Source: Eubacterium maltosivorans
Lineage (GTDB): Bacteria; Bacillota; Clostridia; Eubacteriales; Eubacteriaceae
DNA length: 64,000 nucleotides
Assembly: GCF_002441855.2 (NCBI RefSeq)
Contig: NZ_CP029487.1
Location: 1,736,001-1,800,000 of the forward strand
Reading direction: 5' to 3'
Part shown: piece after piece, positions 47,706-56,722 of the stretch
Layout of the letters: each line of letters opens with the position of its first letter
How positions within the stretch are numbered: the first letter of the stretch is position 1
Translations under genes and position numbers: made by a program
Notes under the pieces: model-generated
Told to the model about the DNA's origin: nothing
Database searches by the model: none
The model's input: only the letters and a program-made list of their open reading frames with translations

Positions 47706-49205
47706 TTGGCCAAAAAAGTTACAATTATAGGTGCCGGAACAGCCGGACTCGCAGCGGGTATCCGCCTCTTAAAAAACGGCTACGAGGTCGATATCTGTGA
47801 ACGTCTGCCGCAGGCTGGCGGTAAAATGAATCAGATCAAGGACCAGGGCTTTACCTTTGACGTGGGGCCGACCATTGTCATGATGCCCGATATTTACAGA
47901 GAAATATTTGAATACGCCGGAAAAAACCCCGAGGATTACATTCCCATGAAGCGGCTGGACCCCATGTATGTCCTCACCTTTCCAGACGGTGAACAACAAC
48001 GGGTATCCTCCGAGCTGACCGAGCTGACCAGTATGCTGGAGGCCATCAGTCCCGAGGATACCCTTGGCTATTTTAACTATCTGGCCGATGTGTACAAGCG
48101 CTATCTGGTGGCCAAGGATGAGTTTATTGACAAATCCTTCCGGGACCGCGGTGATTTTTACAATCTCAAATCTCTGGCCAACGCCATGAAGCTCAAAACC
48201 TTTGACGACGCCTACACCTCCATTTCCAAATTTGTAAAAAATGAAAACCTGCGGAAGGCGCTGGCCTTCCAGACTCTTTACATTGGTATTTCGCCTTACC
48301 AGGGCCCCTCGATCTACACCATTATCCCCATGATCGAGCTGCTCTACGGCGTGTGGTACATGCCTGGCGGCATGTATACCATGGCTGACGGCATGGTGCG
48401 GCTTTTTAAGGAGCTTGGCGGCACCCTGCGTCTGGACACCCCGGTCGACTGTATTGATATCGAAAATGGCCGGGCTGTGGGCGTCCACATTGGTGATACT
48501 GTGGAATCCCCGGACTACATCGTCTGCAGCGCGGATTTTCCCTATGCCATGAAATCTCTGATTCGTAACAAGGAGGCAAAGGGTAAATATACAGACGATA
48601 AGATCGACGAGCTGGAATACTCCTGCTCCTGTTTTCTCCTCTACCTGGGTCTGGATAAAAAGCTGCCAAACCTGTCTGTGCATAATATCCGGTTCGGCGG
48701 CGATTTTGACCAGAATGTCCGGGAAATTTTTGAGACCTATACCCTGCCAGAGGACCCTTCCATCTACCTGTATGTGCCCTCAAAAATTGACGGGTCCATG
48801 GCTCCGGAGGGATGCGAGGCCCTTTACGTGCTGGTACCTGTATCCGAACTGTCCAAGGGCGATATTTTGTGGGACAACCGGACCGTCAAGAATTACCGCA
48901 GCAAGGTTCTGGAGAAGCTGTCTGCCATCCCGGGGCTTGAGGATATTCAAAGCCACATCATCTTTGAAAAAAGCCTGACCCCTCTGGATTTTCAGGACAC
49001 CTTTCACGCCTATAACGGCGCGACCTTTGGGCTGAAACCAACACTGTTCCAGAGTAATTATTTCCGCCCGCACAACAAGGCTGATCACTGTGAGGGTCTT
49101 TATTTCTGTGGCAGCAGTGTGCATCCCGGCGCCGGAGTGCCCATTGTCCTCACCTCAGCCAAGCTGGCGGTGGATGAGCTTTTAAAGGATGACGGACTGC
49201 TATGA
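47706..49205 (+). CDS. crtN: phytoene/diapophytoene desaturase family oxidoreductase
   Basis: 499 residues. The N-terminal FAD fold reads IIGAGTAGLAAGIRLLKNGY followed by GGKMNQ, and the C-terminal signature is GLYFCGSSVHPGAGVPIVLT, both typical of CrtI/CrtN. It should desaturate the product of the adjacent synthase. The start is TTG with AAGGAG nine bases upstream. The last four bases overlap the crtM start. CrtN (C30) versus CrtI (C40) cannot be decided, nor can related saturase activity; the symbol is provisional. Confidence 0.88.
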   Translation: MAKKVTIIGAGTAGLAAGIRLLKNGYEVDICERLPQAGGKMNQIKDQGFTFDVGPTIVMMPDIYREIFEYAGKNPEDYIPMKRLDPMYVLTFPDGEQQRVSSELTELTSMLEAISPEDTLGYFNYLADVYKRYLVAKDEFIDKSFRDRGDFYNLKSLANAMKLKTFDDAYTSISKFVKNENLRKALAFQTLYIGISPYQGPSIYTIIPMIELLYGVWYMPGGMYTMADGMVRLFKELGGTLRLDTPVDCIDIENGRAVGVHIGDTVESPDYIVCSADFPYAMKSLIRNKEAKGKYTDDKIDELEYSCSCFLLYLGLDKKLPNLSVHNIRFGGDFDQNVREIFETYTLPEDPSIYLYVPSKIDGSMAPEGCEALYVLVPVSELSKGDILWDNRTVKNYRSKVLEKLSAIPGLEDIQSHIIFEKSLTPLDFQDTFHAYNGATFGLKPTLFQSNYFRPHNKADHCEGLYFCGSSVHPGAGVPIVLTSAKLAVDELLKDDGLL

Positions 49206-50065
49206 GTACCTCCCTCGAACGGGATTACGCCTTCTGTGAGGACGTGATCAGAAAAAATTCCAAGAGCTTTTACCGGGCTTTTTCGGCGCTGCCCCGTCAA
49301 AAGGCTCTGTCCATTTTTGCCATTTATGCATTTTGCCGAAGGGCTGATGATCTGGCCGATATACAGCGGGACCGCCGCAGACTTGAGACTTTTCAGGAAA
49401 CCTTCGAGTCTTTCAAGGCCGGTATCACCCCAGATGATCCTATGTGGCGGGCCCTCCGTCACACGGTAGAACACTACAATATCGGGTTAGCCCCCTTTGA
49501 CGACATGCTCACCGGCCAGCGTATGGATCTAAGCTTTGAGCAGCCTGCCACCCAGACTGCCCTTGAGGATTACTGCTATTACGTGGCCGGCAGTGTAGGG
49601 CTCATGATCCTGCCTGTACTCTCAAAGCATCACCGCCTTTTAGAGCAAAATGCAGTGGATCTTGGCAAGGCCATGCAGCTGACCAACATCCTCCGGGATG
49701 TGGGTGAGGATCTGGTAAACAGACGGATCTATATTCCCCGGGAAATCCAGCTACTTTATGGCTACTCAGACGACGAGCTGCGCCGCCAGACCGTTAACTA
49801 CACTTTTAAGCAGCTCTGGGAATATGAGGCCCGCCGGTCTGAATTTCTTTATAAAAAAGCGCTGATGGGACTTCCCCTGTTTGACGCAGACAGCCGCCTG
49901 CCTGTACTCCTGGCTGCTGTCCTTTACCGGCAGATTCTGACCGCTGTCCGGGACAACCATTACGACTGCTTCAGCAAACGGGCTGTGGTGCCAAAGGCAC
50001 GGCAGCTTTTACTCTACCGCCAGAGCAGCGAGGCTGTCCGAAATTTGAGAGGTAATCCTTTATGA
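49202..50065 (+). CDS. crtM: squalene/phytoene synthase family enzyme
   Basis: 287 residues. Both aspartate-rich motifs for prenyl diphosphate binding are present: AFCRRADDLAD near residue 40 and LTNILRDVGEDL near 160, with the YCYYVAGSVG signature between. It joins two prenyl diphosphates head to head. ATGA overlaps at both ends tie it to crtN and the kinase-like gene. FPP (C30) or GGPP (C40) as substrate is not decidable by eye; the symbol is provisional. Confidence 0.9.
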   Translation: MSTSLERDYAFCEDVIRKNSKSFYRAFSALPRQKALSIFAIYAFCRRADDLADIQRDRRRLETFQETFESFKAGITPDDPMWRALRHTVEHYNIGLAPFDDMLTGQRMDLSFEQPATQTALEDYCYYVAGSVGLMILPVLSKHHRLLEQNAVDLGKAMQLTNILRDVGEDLVNRRIYIPREIQLLYGYSDDELRRQTVNYTFKQLWEYEARRSEFLYKKALMGLPLFDADSRLPVLLAAVLYRQILTAVRDNHYDCFSKRAVVPKARQLLLYRQSSEAVRNLRGNPL

Positions 50066-50730
50066 TTGACACTAACCTTCTCGGGATCATCTTATCCTTT
50101 ATTTATGTTTTTATAGTATTGGGCCTGTCCACACTGCTGCAAAAGCGCGGCCTGTCCGCCGAAGGCTCCCGTAAGCTTGTGCACATCGGGGTTTCCAACT
50201 GGTGGCTCATTGCCATGTTCTGCTTTAATAACGTGGTGTGGGCGTCGGTGGCGCCGGCAGCCTTTATTGTGCTCAACGCCATCTCCTACCGAAAGGACCT
50301 GTTCAGCGCTATGGAACGCCACGAGGGTAGTGGCGACCTGGGTACGGTCTATTACCCCATCTCCCTGCTGATTTTGACCATTCTGTGCTTTGGCGGCTAC
50401 AGTCTACCCTACGCCGGAGCCCTCGGCGTCTTTGTCATGGGATATGGAGATGGTCTGGCCGCGGTGGTGGGAAAGCGTTTTGGCAAAATGAAGTACCATA
50501 TTTTCGGCAACACCAAAAGCTACGTGGGCAGTCTGACCATGCTGGCGGTTTCCTTTCTGGTCTGCGCTGTGATCCTCTGGGCAGCGACTCCGGTTTTTCT
50601 GGGAACCATCCTGCTTCAGGCTCTGATTCTCGCGGTTTTTGCCACGGTAGTGGAGGCAGTCTCCCCCTTTGGGCTTGATAACCTGACGGTTCCCCTGCTC
50701 ACCTTTTTTCTATACCAGCTGTTTTTTTAA
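50062..50730 (+). CDS. dolichol/phytol kinase-like membrane protein (VTE5/SEC59 family)
   Basis: 222 residues with about seven membrane helices. Family marks are SRKLVHIGVSNWW near residue 35 and MGYGDGLAAVVGKRFGK, then HIFGNTKSYVGSLTML, which form the CTP-dependent kinase signature. VTE5 phosphorylates phytol in chloroplasts. In this operon the likely substrate is a free prenol such as farnesol or geranylgeraniol. It overlaps crtM by four bases. Confidence 0.8.
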   Translation: MIDTNLLGIILSFIYVFIVLGLSTLLQKRGLSAEGSRKLVHIGVSNWWLIAMFCFNNVVWASVAPAAFIVLNAISYRKDLFSAMERHEGSGDLGTVYYPISLLILTILCFGGYSLPYAGALGVFVMGYGDGLAAVVGKRFGKMKYHIFGNTKSYVGSLTMLAVSFLVCAVILWAATPVFLGTILLQALILAVFATVVEAVSPFGLDNLTVPLLTFFLYQLFF

Positions 50731-50740
50731 GGAGTAATCA

Positions 50741-51547
50741 ATGAAAGCTTTACTACTCGGCGCTCTCCTGAGCGCCCTCATCGGTTTTGCCGCCTATAAA
50801 AAAAGGGCCTTAAGCACCAGCGGCTTCATGGCGGCAGTGGTGCTCGGCACAGTTATTTACCTCTGCGGCGGCCTCTTATTCTGGCTGACTATGATCGCCT
50901 TTTTTATTTCTTCCAGCCTGCTGACCTTTATCAAATCCAGCAAAAAAGAGGCGGCCCAGCAGCTCAATGAAAAGGGCGGCCAGCGCGACGCTGTACAGGT
51001 ATTTGCCAACGGCGCCCCGGGTATGGCAGCGGCGATCCTTTTCTGGTTCTATCAGAATCCTGTTTTCCTTATCATTTTCGCCGCCTCCTTTGCCGCCTCC
51101 AACGCAGATACCTGGGCCTCGGAGATCGGCGTTTTAAATCGGAAGCCGCCGGTTTCCATCATTGGCTTTAAACCCATGGAGGCCGGCACCTCGGGCGCAG
51201 TGAGCCCACTGGGCATGGCGGCAGCTCTTGCTGGGGCGCTGTTTATCGCTCTGGTTTTCTGCCTGGCTGGCGGTCTGGTCTGGAAGCTTCCGGTTCTCCG
51301 CCTTTCATGGGTGCTCATCATCACAATCAGCGGTTTTCTGGGCTGTCTGACCGACAGTGTCCTGGGTGCTGTGGTCCAGGCTCAGTACCGCTGTATCAGC
51401 TGTGGACGTCTGACCGAAAAAACCGAGCATCACGGCGAGGCAGCGGTGCTGGTCAAGGGCTTTAAAATCATGAACAATGATGTCGTCAATTTCCTGAGTG
51501 GCATGGCTGCCGGACTCCTTGGCAGCATCTTCTTTAATCTTTTATAA
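50741..51547 (+). CDS. DUF92 membrane protein, phytyl-phosphate kinase-like (VTE6 family)
   Basis: 268 residues, about six membrane helices. RDAVQVFANGAPG and ASFAASNADTWASEIGVL are the DUF92 hallmarks, with EAGTSGAVSPLGM and a C-terminal NNDVVNFLSG. The plant member VTE6 converts phytyl phosphate to the diphosphate. Placed 10 bases after the VTE5-like gene, it would complete a two-step alcohol-to-diphosphate pathway feeding crtM. Bacterial DUF92 proteins are otherwise little studied. Confidence 0.82.
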   Translation: MKALLLGALLSALIGFAAYKKRALSTSGFMAAVVLGTVIYLCGGLLFWLTMIAFFISSSLLTFIKSSKKEAAQQLNEKGGQRDAVQVFANGAPGMAAAILFWFYQNPVFLIIFAASFAASNADTWASEIGVLNRKPPVSIIGFKPMEAGTSGAVSPLGMAAALAGALFIALVFCLAGGLVWKLPVLRLSWVLIITISGFLGCLTDSVLGAVVQAQYRCISCGRLTEKTEHHGEAAVLVKGFKIMNNDVVNFLSGMAAGLLGSIFFNLL

Positions 51548-51559
51548 AAAGACACATAC

Positions 51560-51597
51560 AAAAAGACCATTTTCCCGCTGGAAAATGGTCTTTTTTA
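51560..51597. terminator. shared terminator of the crt operon and ispD
   Basis: A 16-bp perfect stem (AAAAAGACCATTTTCC and complement) with a 4-base loop and T tracts on both strands, between convergent genes. The ispD stop codon falls inside its right edge. Confidence 0.9.
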
Positions 51598-52299
51598 ATG
51601 CTCGCCAGAAAAAAGATCGATGAGCGACTCCGCGATGATCAGGTCTTCAGGCGTTGTTATCTTAATATTATTGTAGTGTCCCCGGACAATTTTCACCGGC
51701 ACACACATTCGCTCAACTAAAAAGGCATCGTCGGTGCCCTCCACCTCCTCCTGGATAGCCTTCTCGTGGGCGTCCAAAAGCAGATCATAGGTAAAAGTCT
51801 GAGGCGTCTGAATCTCAAAAAGAAAGTCCCGGTTGGGCGTGTACTCCACAAAGCCGTCCTTCTCAACCACCTTGATGGTGTTTTTGGCTGGCACTGCCAC
51901 AATGGTGGCCTTATGCTGGATGGTCTCATAGATGCTCTGAACAATGATATCTTCCTTAATCAGGGGTCTTGCACCATCATGGACCAGTACAATATCGGTC
52001 TGAGGGCTTACTTTTTTCAGGCCTTCATAAACGGACTTCTGACGGGTCGATCCGCCCTCCACCAGCTTGATCTTAGAATAATTGTGAGGGGCTAAAACCT
52101 GCTGTCGGCAGATTTTAAACTCATTTTTATTGATAACCAGAATGATCTCATCAATGAGAGAGCAGCGCTCAAAAACATCCAGCGTATAGGACAGAATCGG
52201 TTTTCCCCTCAGGGTCAGGTACTGCTTGTTGATGGGCGCATTCATTCGCGTCCCCTGACCGGCAGCGGGGATAATGACACTGGTTTTTATTTTTTCCAT
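51595..52299 (-). CDS. ispD: 2-C-methyl-D-erythritol 4-phosphate cytidylyltransferase
   Basis: 234 residues. CTP-binding loop IIPAAGQGTRMNAPINKQY, then LVHDGARPLI and EIQTPQTF, all IspD marks. Third step of the MEP isoprenoid pathway. Start at 52299 (MEKIKTSV) fits family N termini; the longer frame to 52401 overlaps tsaE. It supplies the IPP/DMAPP used by the convergent crt operon, though it is co-transcribed with tsaE and pspC-like. Confidence 0.94.
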   Translation of the reverse strand: MEKIKTSVIIPAAGQGTRMNAPINKQYLTLRGKPILSYTLDVFERCSLIDEIILVINKNEFKICRQQVLAPHNYSKIKLVEGGSTRQKSVYEGLKKVSPQTDIVLVHDGARPLIKEDIIVQSIYETIQHKATIVAVPAKNTIKVVEKDGFVEYTPNRDFLFEIQTPQTFTYDLLLDAHEKAIQEEVEGTDDAFLVERMCVPVKIVRGHYNNIKITTPEDLIIAESLIDLFSGEH

Positions 52300-52303
52300 G
52301 CTT

Positions 52304-52768
52304 TCACCATCCCAATTCCTTAAGGCCGTTAATGATTGCTGCTTCCTCTGTCTCAATGGTAATGAGACGTTCATCCGGTTTTTCGGTCTGATCAAGCGCA
52401 AAGGTTATTTTAGATGCGAAGGGATAATCACCGGCCACCTGAGGCCATTCAATGATCAGACTGCACCCCTCGTCCAAATAGTCCTCAAAACCCATTTCAT
52501 AGAGCTCCTCAGGGTCGCCAAGGCGGTACAGGTCAAAATGATAGACCTTTTTATCTCCATCCTCATAGGCGTTGACCAGGGTATAAGTCGGACTGCTGAC
52601 ATCATCAAAGATGCCCATCCCCTCAACAATTCCCTTGGTGACAGCTGTTTTGCCGGCTCCCATACCTCCTGTCAGCAGAATCGTACGAGGGCCGCCTAAC
52701 AGACTGCCGAAATCTGCTCCCAGCTGCCTTGTGGCTTCGGGAGATTCCGTTTTTATCGTGATTTTCAT
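52304..52768 (-). CDS. tsaE: tRNA threonylcarbamoyladenosine ATPase
   Basis: 154 residues. Walker A LTGGMGAGKTAVTKG, SSPTYTLVN, YHFDLYRL and IIEWPQ are the standard TsaE series. It powers t6A formation with TsaB and TsaD. ATG at 52768 has AGGA six bases upstream and is preferred to the ATG at 52774. tsaB and tsaD are not in this operon. Confidence 0.94.
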   Translation of the reverse strand: MKITIKTESPEATRQLGADFGSLLGGPRTILLTGGMGAGKTAVTKGIVEGMGIFDDVSSPTYTLVNAYEDGDKKVYHFDLYRLGDPEELYEMGFEDYLDEGCSLIIEWPQVAGDYPFASKITFALDQTEKPDERLITIETEEAAIINGLKELGW

Positions 52769-52776
52769 GAACATTC

Positions 52777-53082
52777 CTAACTATCCGATTTTTTCTGATC
52801 GTCTTCGTCATCGACAATCTCGTACTCAACCTCGACCACGTTGTCGTCCTGGCCCGCACCTGCACTGCCGCCCTTATCCTTGATCACTGCGGATAAGAGC
52901 ACATAGAGCAGAATGCTGACCAAACCGGAGATAAAGTTGAGTACAAACGGCAGTACGGGCAGAATAAACAACACCCGGAATATCCAGGGCGAAACGCCCA
53001 GATATTCCCCGATCCCCTGGCAGACGCCAGAGATAATTCCGTTTTGCTTGTCTCTGAGCAGACGTTTTTTTCGATTACTCAT
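52777..53082 (-). CDS. PspC-domain membrane protein
   Basis: 101 residues. The PspC segment (NGIISGVCQGIGEYLGVSPW) is followed by a membrane helix pair and an acidic tail (VVEVEYEIVDDEDDQKKSDS). PspC proteins act in envelope stress responses. It lies eight bases ahead of tsaE and ten behind the aminotransferase gene. Confidence 0.85.
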   Translation of the reverse strand: MSNRKKRLLRDKQNGIISGVCQGIGEYLGVSPWIFRVLFILPVLPFVLNFISGLVSILLYVLLSAVIKDKGGSAGAGQDDNVVEVEYEIVDDEDDQKKSDS

Positions 53083-53091
53083 AAAATTGTA

Positions 53092-54309
53092 TTATCCTTG
53101 TATATAACCGCTCATGAAGCGCTGAAGGCGATCCATGGTTTCTTCAAGCTGTGTGGGCGCCGGCAGAAAGACCACTCTGAAATGGTCGGGCTCTGCCCAG
53201 TTAAAGCCTGTGCCCTGTACCAGCAGCACGCGTTCACGCTTCAGGAAATCCAGAGCAAACTGAACATCATCCGTAATGTTAAAGCGTTTGATGTCAACCT
53301 TCGGGAAGCAGTACAGCGCACCGTCGGGCTTAACGCAGCTGATGCCTGGAATCTCATTGAGCCGTTTATAGACAATATTGCGCTGCTCGTAAAGACGTCC
53401 GCCCGGCCGCACCAGGTCGTCGATGCTCTGGTATCCGCCGAGGGAGGTCTGGATAGCGTATTGGGCCGGTACGTTTGCGCACAGACGCATGGTGGCCAGC
53501 AGATTGATGCCCTCGATATAATCTCTGGCCATCTCTCTGTTTCCGGAAAAAACCATCCATCCGACTCTGAAGCCCGGAACACGATGGGATTTTGACAGCC
53601 CATTGAGCGTAACCACCAAGGTTTCATTGGTCAGCGTCCCCATGGGTACATGCTCGATTTCGTCGTAAATAATCTGGTCATAGATCTCATCGGCAAAAAT
53701 GATCAGCTCATTTTCAACCGCGATCTTTACAATTCCCTCCAGAATTTCTTTTGGGTAAACCGCCCCGGTGGGGTTATTGGGGTTGATGACGACAATTCCT
53801 TTGGTGTTGGGGGTGATCTTTTTTCGGATATCCTCAAGATCTGGATACCAGTTGGATTCCTCGTCACAGATATAATGAACAGCCTTCCCGCCTGCCAGGG
53901 TAGCGCAGGCGGTCCAGAGCGGGTAATCCGGCGCCGGGATCAGGATCTCATCGCCGTCATCTACCAATGCCTGCATACAGAAGGAGACCAGCTCACTGGA
54001 GCCGTTTCCGATATACACATCCTCCTCGTTCAGATCCATAAGCCCCTTGGTCTGATAATACTGAACGATGGCCTTGCGCGCTGGGAAAATCCCCTTCGAA
54101 TGACAGTAGGCCTCAGAGCTTCTGAGATTATAGCGGATATCGCGGATAACCTCGTCCGGAGCGTTCAGGTTAAAGGTCGGCGGGTTGCCGGTATTGAGCA
54201 TGATAATGTCAATCCCCTCCGCCGTCATCCTGTCGGCTTCCTCAACGACCGGCCCCCGGATATCGTAACAGACATTATCCAGCTTTTTGGATTTTTTAAA
54301 AGTTCTCAT
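53092..54309 (-). CDS. class I aminotransferase, AlaA-like
   Basis: 405 residues. PLP lysine in NGLSKSHRVPGFRVGW, with NPNNPTGAVYP and DEIYDQIIYD. This matches the alanine-glutamate aminotransferase (AlaA/AlaT) group, also with the N-terminal IRGPVVEEA. It would interconvert pyruvate and alanine. The ATG shares a base with the stop of the yerC-like gene (TAATG-type overlap), so the pair is coupled and the repressor may control it. Confidence 0.88.
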   Translation of the reverse strand: MRTFKKSKKLDNVCYDIRGPVVEEADRMTAEGIDIIMLNTGNPPTFNLNAPDEVIRDIRYNLRSSEAYCHSKGIFPARKAIVQYYQTKGLMDLNEEDVYIGNGSSELVSFCMQALVDDGDEILIPAPDYPLWTACATLAGGKAVHYICDEESNWYPDLEDIRKKITPNTKGIVVINPNNPTGAVYPKEILEGIVKIAVENELIIFADEIYDQIIYDEIEHVPMGTLTNETLVVTLNGLSKSHRVPGFRVGWMVFSGNREMARDYIEGINLLATMRLCANVPAQYAIQTSLGGYQSIDDLVRPGGRLYEQRNIVYKRLNEIPGISCVKPDGALYCFPKVDIKRFNITDDVQFALDFLKRERVLLVQGTGFNWAEPDHFRVVFLPAPTQLEETMDRLQRFMSGYIQG

Positions 54310-54602
54310 TAATCCTCACCTTCATTTTGGTCAAACATCCTTTCGATGATCTGACGGTACCCCTTTCCATGCTTCAGGCAGCGGTTGACACGGCTGATGG
54401 TCGCAGAACTCGCTCCAGTCTGATTTTCCACATCGATAAAGGTTTTTCCTTCATATAACAAAAGGGCGATCTGAAAACGGTTGGCCATGTCGTCAACCTC
54501 TTTTATGGTACAGATATCCTCTAACAGCTCAAAGCATTCTTCTTCCGATTCGATTGATAAAATGGCCTGGGCCAGCATTTTGCGTTTATCATTTGTATCC
54601 AT
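54309..54602 (-). CDS. YerC/TrpR-family DNA-binding protein
   Basis: 97 residues. The TrpR-like helix-turn-helix reads IALLLYEGKTFIDVENQTGA then SSATISRVNRCLKHGKGY, the YerC (YecD) signature. These are small repressors of amino-acid or nucleotide genes. It probably regulates itself and the aminotransferase gene it overlaps. Confidence 0.88.
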   Translation of the reverse strand: MDTNDKRKMLAQAILSIESEEECFELLEDICTIKEVDDMANRFQIALLLYEGKTFIDVENQTGASSATISRVNRCLKHGKGYRQIIERMFDQNEGED

Positions 54603-54723
54603 GGTTTTACCTCTGTTTTCTTAAATTAAAATCATTATCTTTGATAACACTTAAAATTATCTTATACTCCATTAAAGTGTATGGGATTATTATATCATGC
54701 TGAACAGCTAAAGCAAAGAAATA

Positions 54724-55485
54724 TCAAAAATTCACCTCTGTCGGGATGTTTTTCACAAAGACAAGCTCTCTGTCAGACGAAAGCGCTTCATCCAGCTGGT
54801 AACCGTCCTCATCGAAGGCCCTGAGTGTCTCAGGCTCCGCTGCTCGATTTCGGATCATCCAGCCTGCCATCAGGCCTCTGGCCTGCTTAGACTGTGTGGA
54901 ATGGGTTTTTGGCTCGCCGTTTTTCATGACCTTAAAGGTGCAGGTGATCATCTCTCTCGGGGACTTCAGGTGTTTTTCAACCGCTTTGCCGTACTCGCCG
55001 GAGGCCAGATTCACAACAGGCAGATCACCGTCCTTTGTAATCTCCCGGTAGAGCAGATCACCCCAGAAAGCATACAGCGACTGTTCTTTTAAAATTTTGT
55101 TTTTCATTTCCAGCCGGTAGGGATAAACGCTGTCCAAAGGCTTCAATACGCCGTAAAGCGCATCGAGAATCCGCAGATGCGCATTTGCGTACTGCCAGTC
55201 TCCCGGCGTAAAGGTCTCAGCCGCCAGGGCTTTATACTGCTGCCCATCGTAGGCCAGCAGCGCCGGTGTGCCGTCTGTATCGAACCTAAAGGCCGCGCAG
55301 CGTTCCCTGTTGAGGGCAGCCAGCTGATCACTCAGCCGCATCGCCGCCTTAAAATCATCCTCTGTCATGGCTTTAAGAACATCTGCCAGCTCTGCCGTTT
55401 TTGTTTCAAACACTGGCAGACTGGTTACCGCGCCTGGCAGCTCAAAGGTTCTGAGATTCTTTGCAGGCGATAAAATCATCTTCAT
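54724..55485 (-). CDS. yaaA: peroxide stress protein YaaA
   Basis: 253 residues beginning MKMILSPAKNLR, with YDGQQYKALAAETF, LRILDALYGVLKPLD and VNLASGEYGKAV. YaaA limits damage by iron during peroxide stress in E. coli. GAGGG lies about ten bases upstream of the ATG. Monocistronic. Confidence 0.93.
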   Translation of the reverse strand: MKMILSPAKNLRTFELPGAVTSLPVFETKTAELADVLKAMTEDDFKAAMRLSDQLAALNRERCAAFRFDTDGTPALLAYDGQQYKALAAETFTPGDWQYANAHLRILDALYGVLKPLDSVYPYRLEMKNKILKEQSLYAFWGDLLYREITKDGDLPVVNLASGEYGKAVEKHLKSPREMITCTFKVMKNGEPKTHSTQSKQARGLMAGWMIRNRAAEPETLRAFDEDGYQLDEALSSDRELVFVKNIPTEVNF

Positions 55486-55531
55486 CCGTACACACCCTCT
55501 TTCATTTTTATATTTCTATATAGTATACACT

Positions 55532-55554
55532 AAAAAAAGCCCTCTTACGAGAGC
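55532..55554 (-). terminator. terminator of the BASS transporter gene
   Basis: GCTCTC/GAGGGC stem with a GTAA loop followed by seven T on the minus strand. Confidence 0.65.
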
Positions 55555-55578
55555 GGATTGATAAATTTTCAAGCTTTA

Positions 55579-56544
55579 TTAAGATACTTTTTCGGCAATA
55601 TTTTCGCGGCCAGCCAGCCGATCCAGACAGAAACCTGCCATGGCGGCCAAAATCTGTTGAAACAGCGTCCCGATCATAACTGGAAACATGACCTCTGGCG
55701 GAAAATACTGCCCGGCGATCACTGCCCCTGCGCTGATGTTGCGCATGCCGCTGTTAAAAGTCATGGAGACCCGGCCGTCGCCCTTCTCCCTGAAAATTTT
55801 GGAGGCCAGGAACCCCCAGATAAAGCCGCTGACAGCCAGCAGAAAGATAACAAGGGTTACCAGCAGCAAAGTGGGCGTCATCTGGCTGAAAAAGGGGGCG
55901 ACCTTGGTGGAATTGATGATAACGACCAGAATAAGCCCTATTTTACTGAGCGGCGCAAGCTTCGGCGACAGTGTATGTTTGACCCGCCCCCTGGTGGCAT
56001 GGTTAAGCGTCATGGCAAGCAGCGCCGGAACAGCGATCATTAACACCAGGTCCTTCATCATACCGGCAACCGAGATCTCAACCGCAGAGCCCATGAGCAC
56101 ATGCAGGCTGAAGGGTACCAGAAAAGGCGCTGCCAGCGTGTCGATGAGAATGATCGACAGCGTCAGAGCCGAGTTGCCGTGATAAATATTGACCCAGACC
56201 AGACTCACGATGCCTGTGGGCACGATAAACTCCAGCACGATTCCAGTGACCAGCAGCGGATCGTCAAAAATCAGGCTGCCCACCAGAAAGGCTGTGAGCG
56301 GCACCACAATGTGCAGGATCAGCATAACCACAATCAGCGGGACAGGGTGCATGGCAATCTTCTTCATATCCCGAAACCCTGAGCCAAGGCTGCCCGCAAA
56401 GGTCATAAAGGCAAAAAGCCAGGGTACCAGCGGCGCAAACCTTCCCAGCCACGCCGAAAAAACCACCCCGATGATCAGGCACAACGGTGTGACCAGGGGC
56501 ATCCACTTTTCGATAAAAGTATTAAAACGGCTTAAATACTGCAT
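55579..56544 (-). CDS. bile acid:sodium symporter (BASS) family transporter
   Basis: 321 residues with nine to ten membrane helices. NSGMRNISAGAVIAGQYFPP and EFIVPTGIVSLVWVNIYHGN are BASS marks. Members move organic anions with Na+; substrates include bile acids, pantoate and pyruvate. Nothing nearby hints at the substrate. Divergent from cysS. Confidence 0.85.
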   Translation of the reverse strand: MQYLSRFNTFIEKWMPLVTPLCLIIGVVFSAWLGRFAPLVPWLFAFMTFAGSLGSGFRDMKKIAMHPVPLIVVMLILHIVVPLTAFLVGSLIFDDPLLVTGIVLEFIVPTGIVSLVWVNIYHGNSALTLSIILIDTLAAPFLVPFSLHVLMGSAVEISVAGMMKDLVLMIAVPALLAMTLNHATRGRVKHTLSPKLAPLSKIGLILVVIINSTKVAPFFSQMTPTLLLVTLVIFLLAVSGFIWGFLASKIFREKGDGRVSMTFNSGMRNISAGAVIAGQYFPPEVMFPVMIGTLFQQILAAMAGFCLDRLAGRENIAEKVS

Positions 56545-56679
56545 TTTTTCTCTCTTTTCAATTCTAAATTTACAAACCTTTTAAACCATTATACCATTCC
56601 CCTCACGGCTGTATACAAGACTTTTCCATGAGAACGTAAACAGATTTTTATTTCCTTTATAGGAAAACCGCTTTGCCTA

Positions 56680-56688
56680 TGCTATAAT
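56680..56688 (+). promoter_or_regulatory. extended -10 promoter for cysS
   Basis: TGCTATAAT, about 35 bases before the cysS start. The leader is too short for a T-box, so cysS is probably not T-box-controlled here. Confidence 0.6.
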
Positions 56689-56722
56689 AAACACAATCGC
56701 AAAAATTAAGAAGGAGAAAGCC

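Noticed and set aside
47769-48683. 304-codon minus-strand frame opposite crtN, and 328-codon frame (56879-57865) opposite cysS
   Set aside because: Opposite strands of clear enzymes; sequences show no domain and no ribosome site.
56545-56722. T-box leader for cysS
   Set aside because: The promoter leaves only about 30 bases of leader and no T-box sequence is present.
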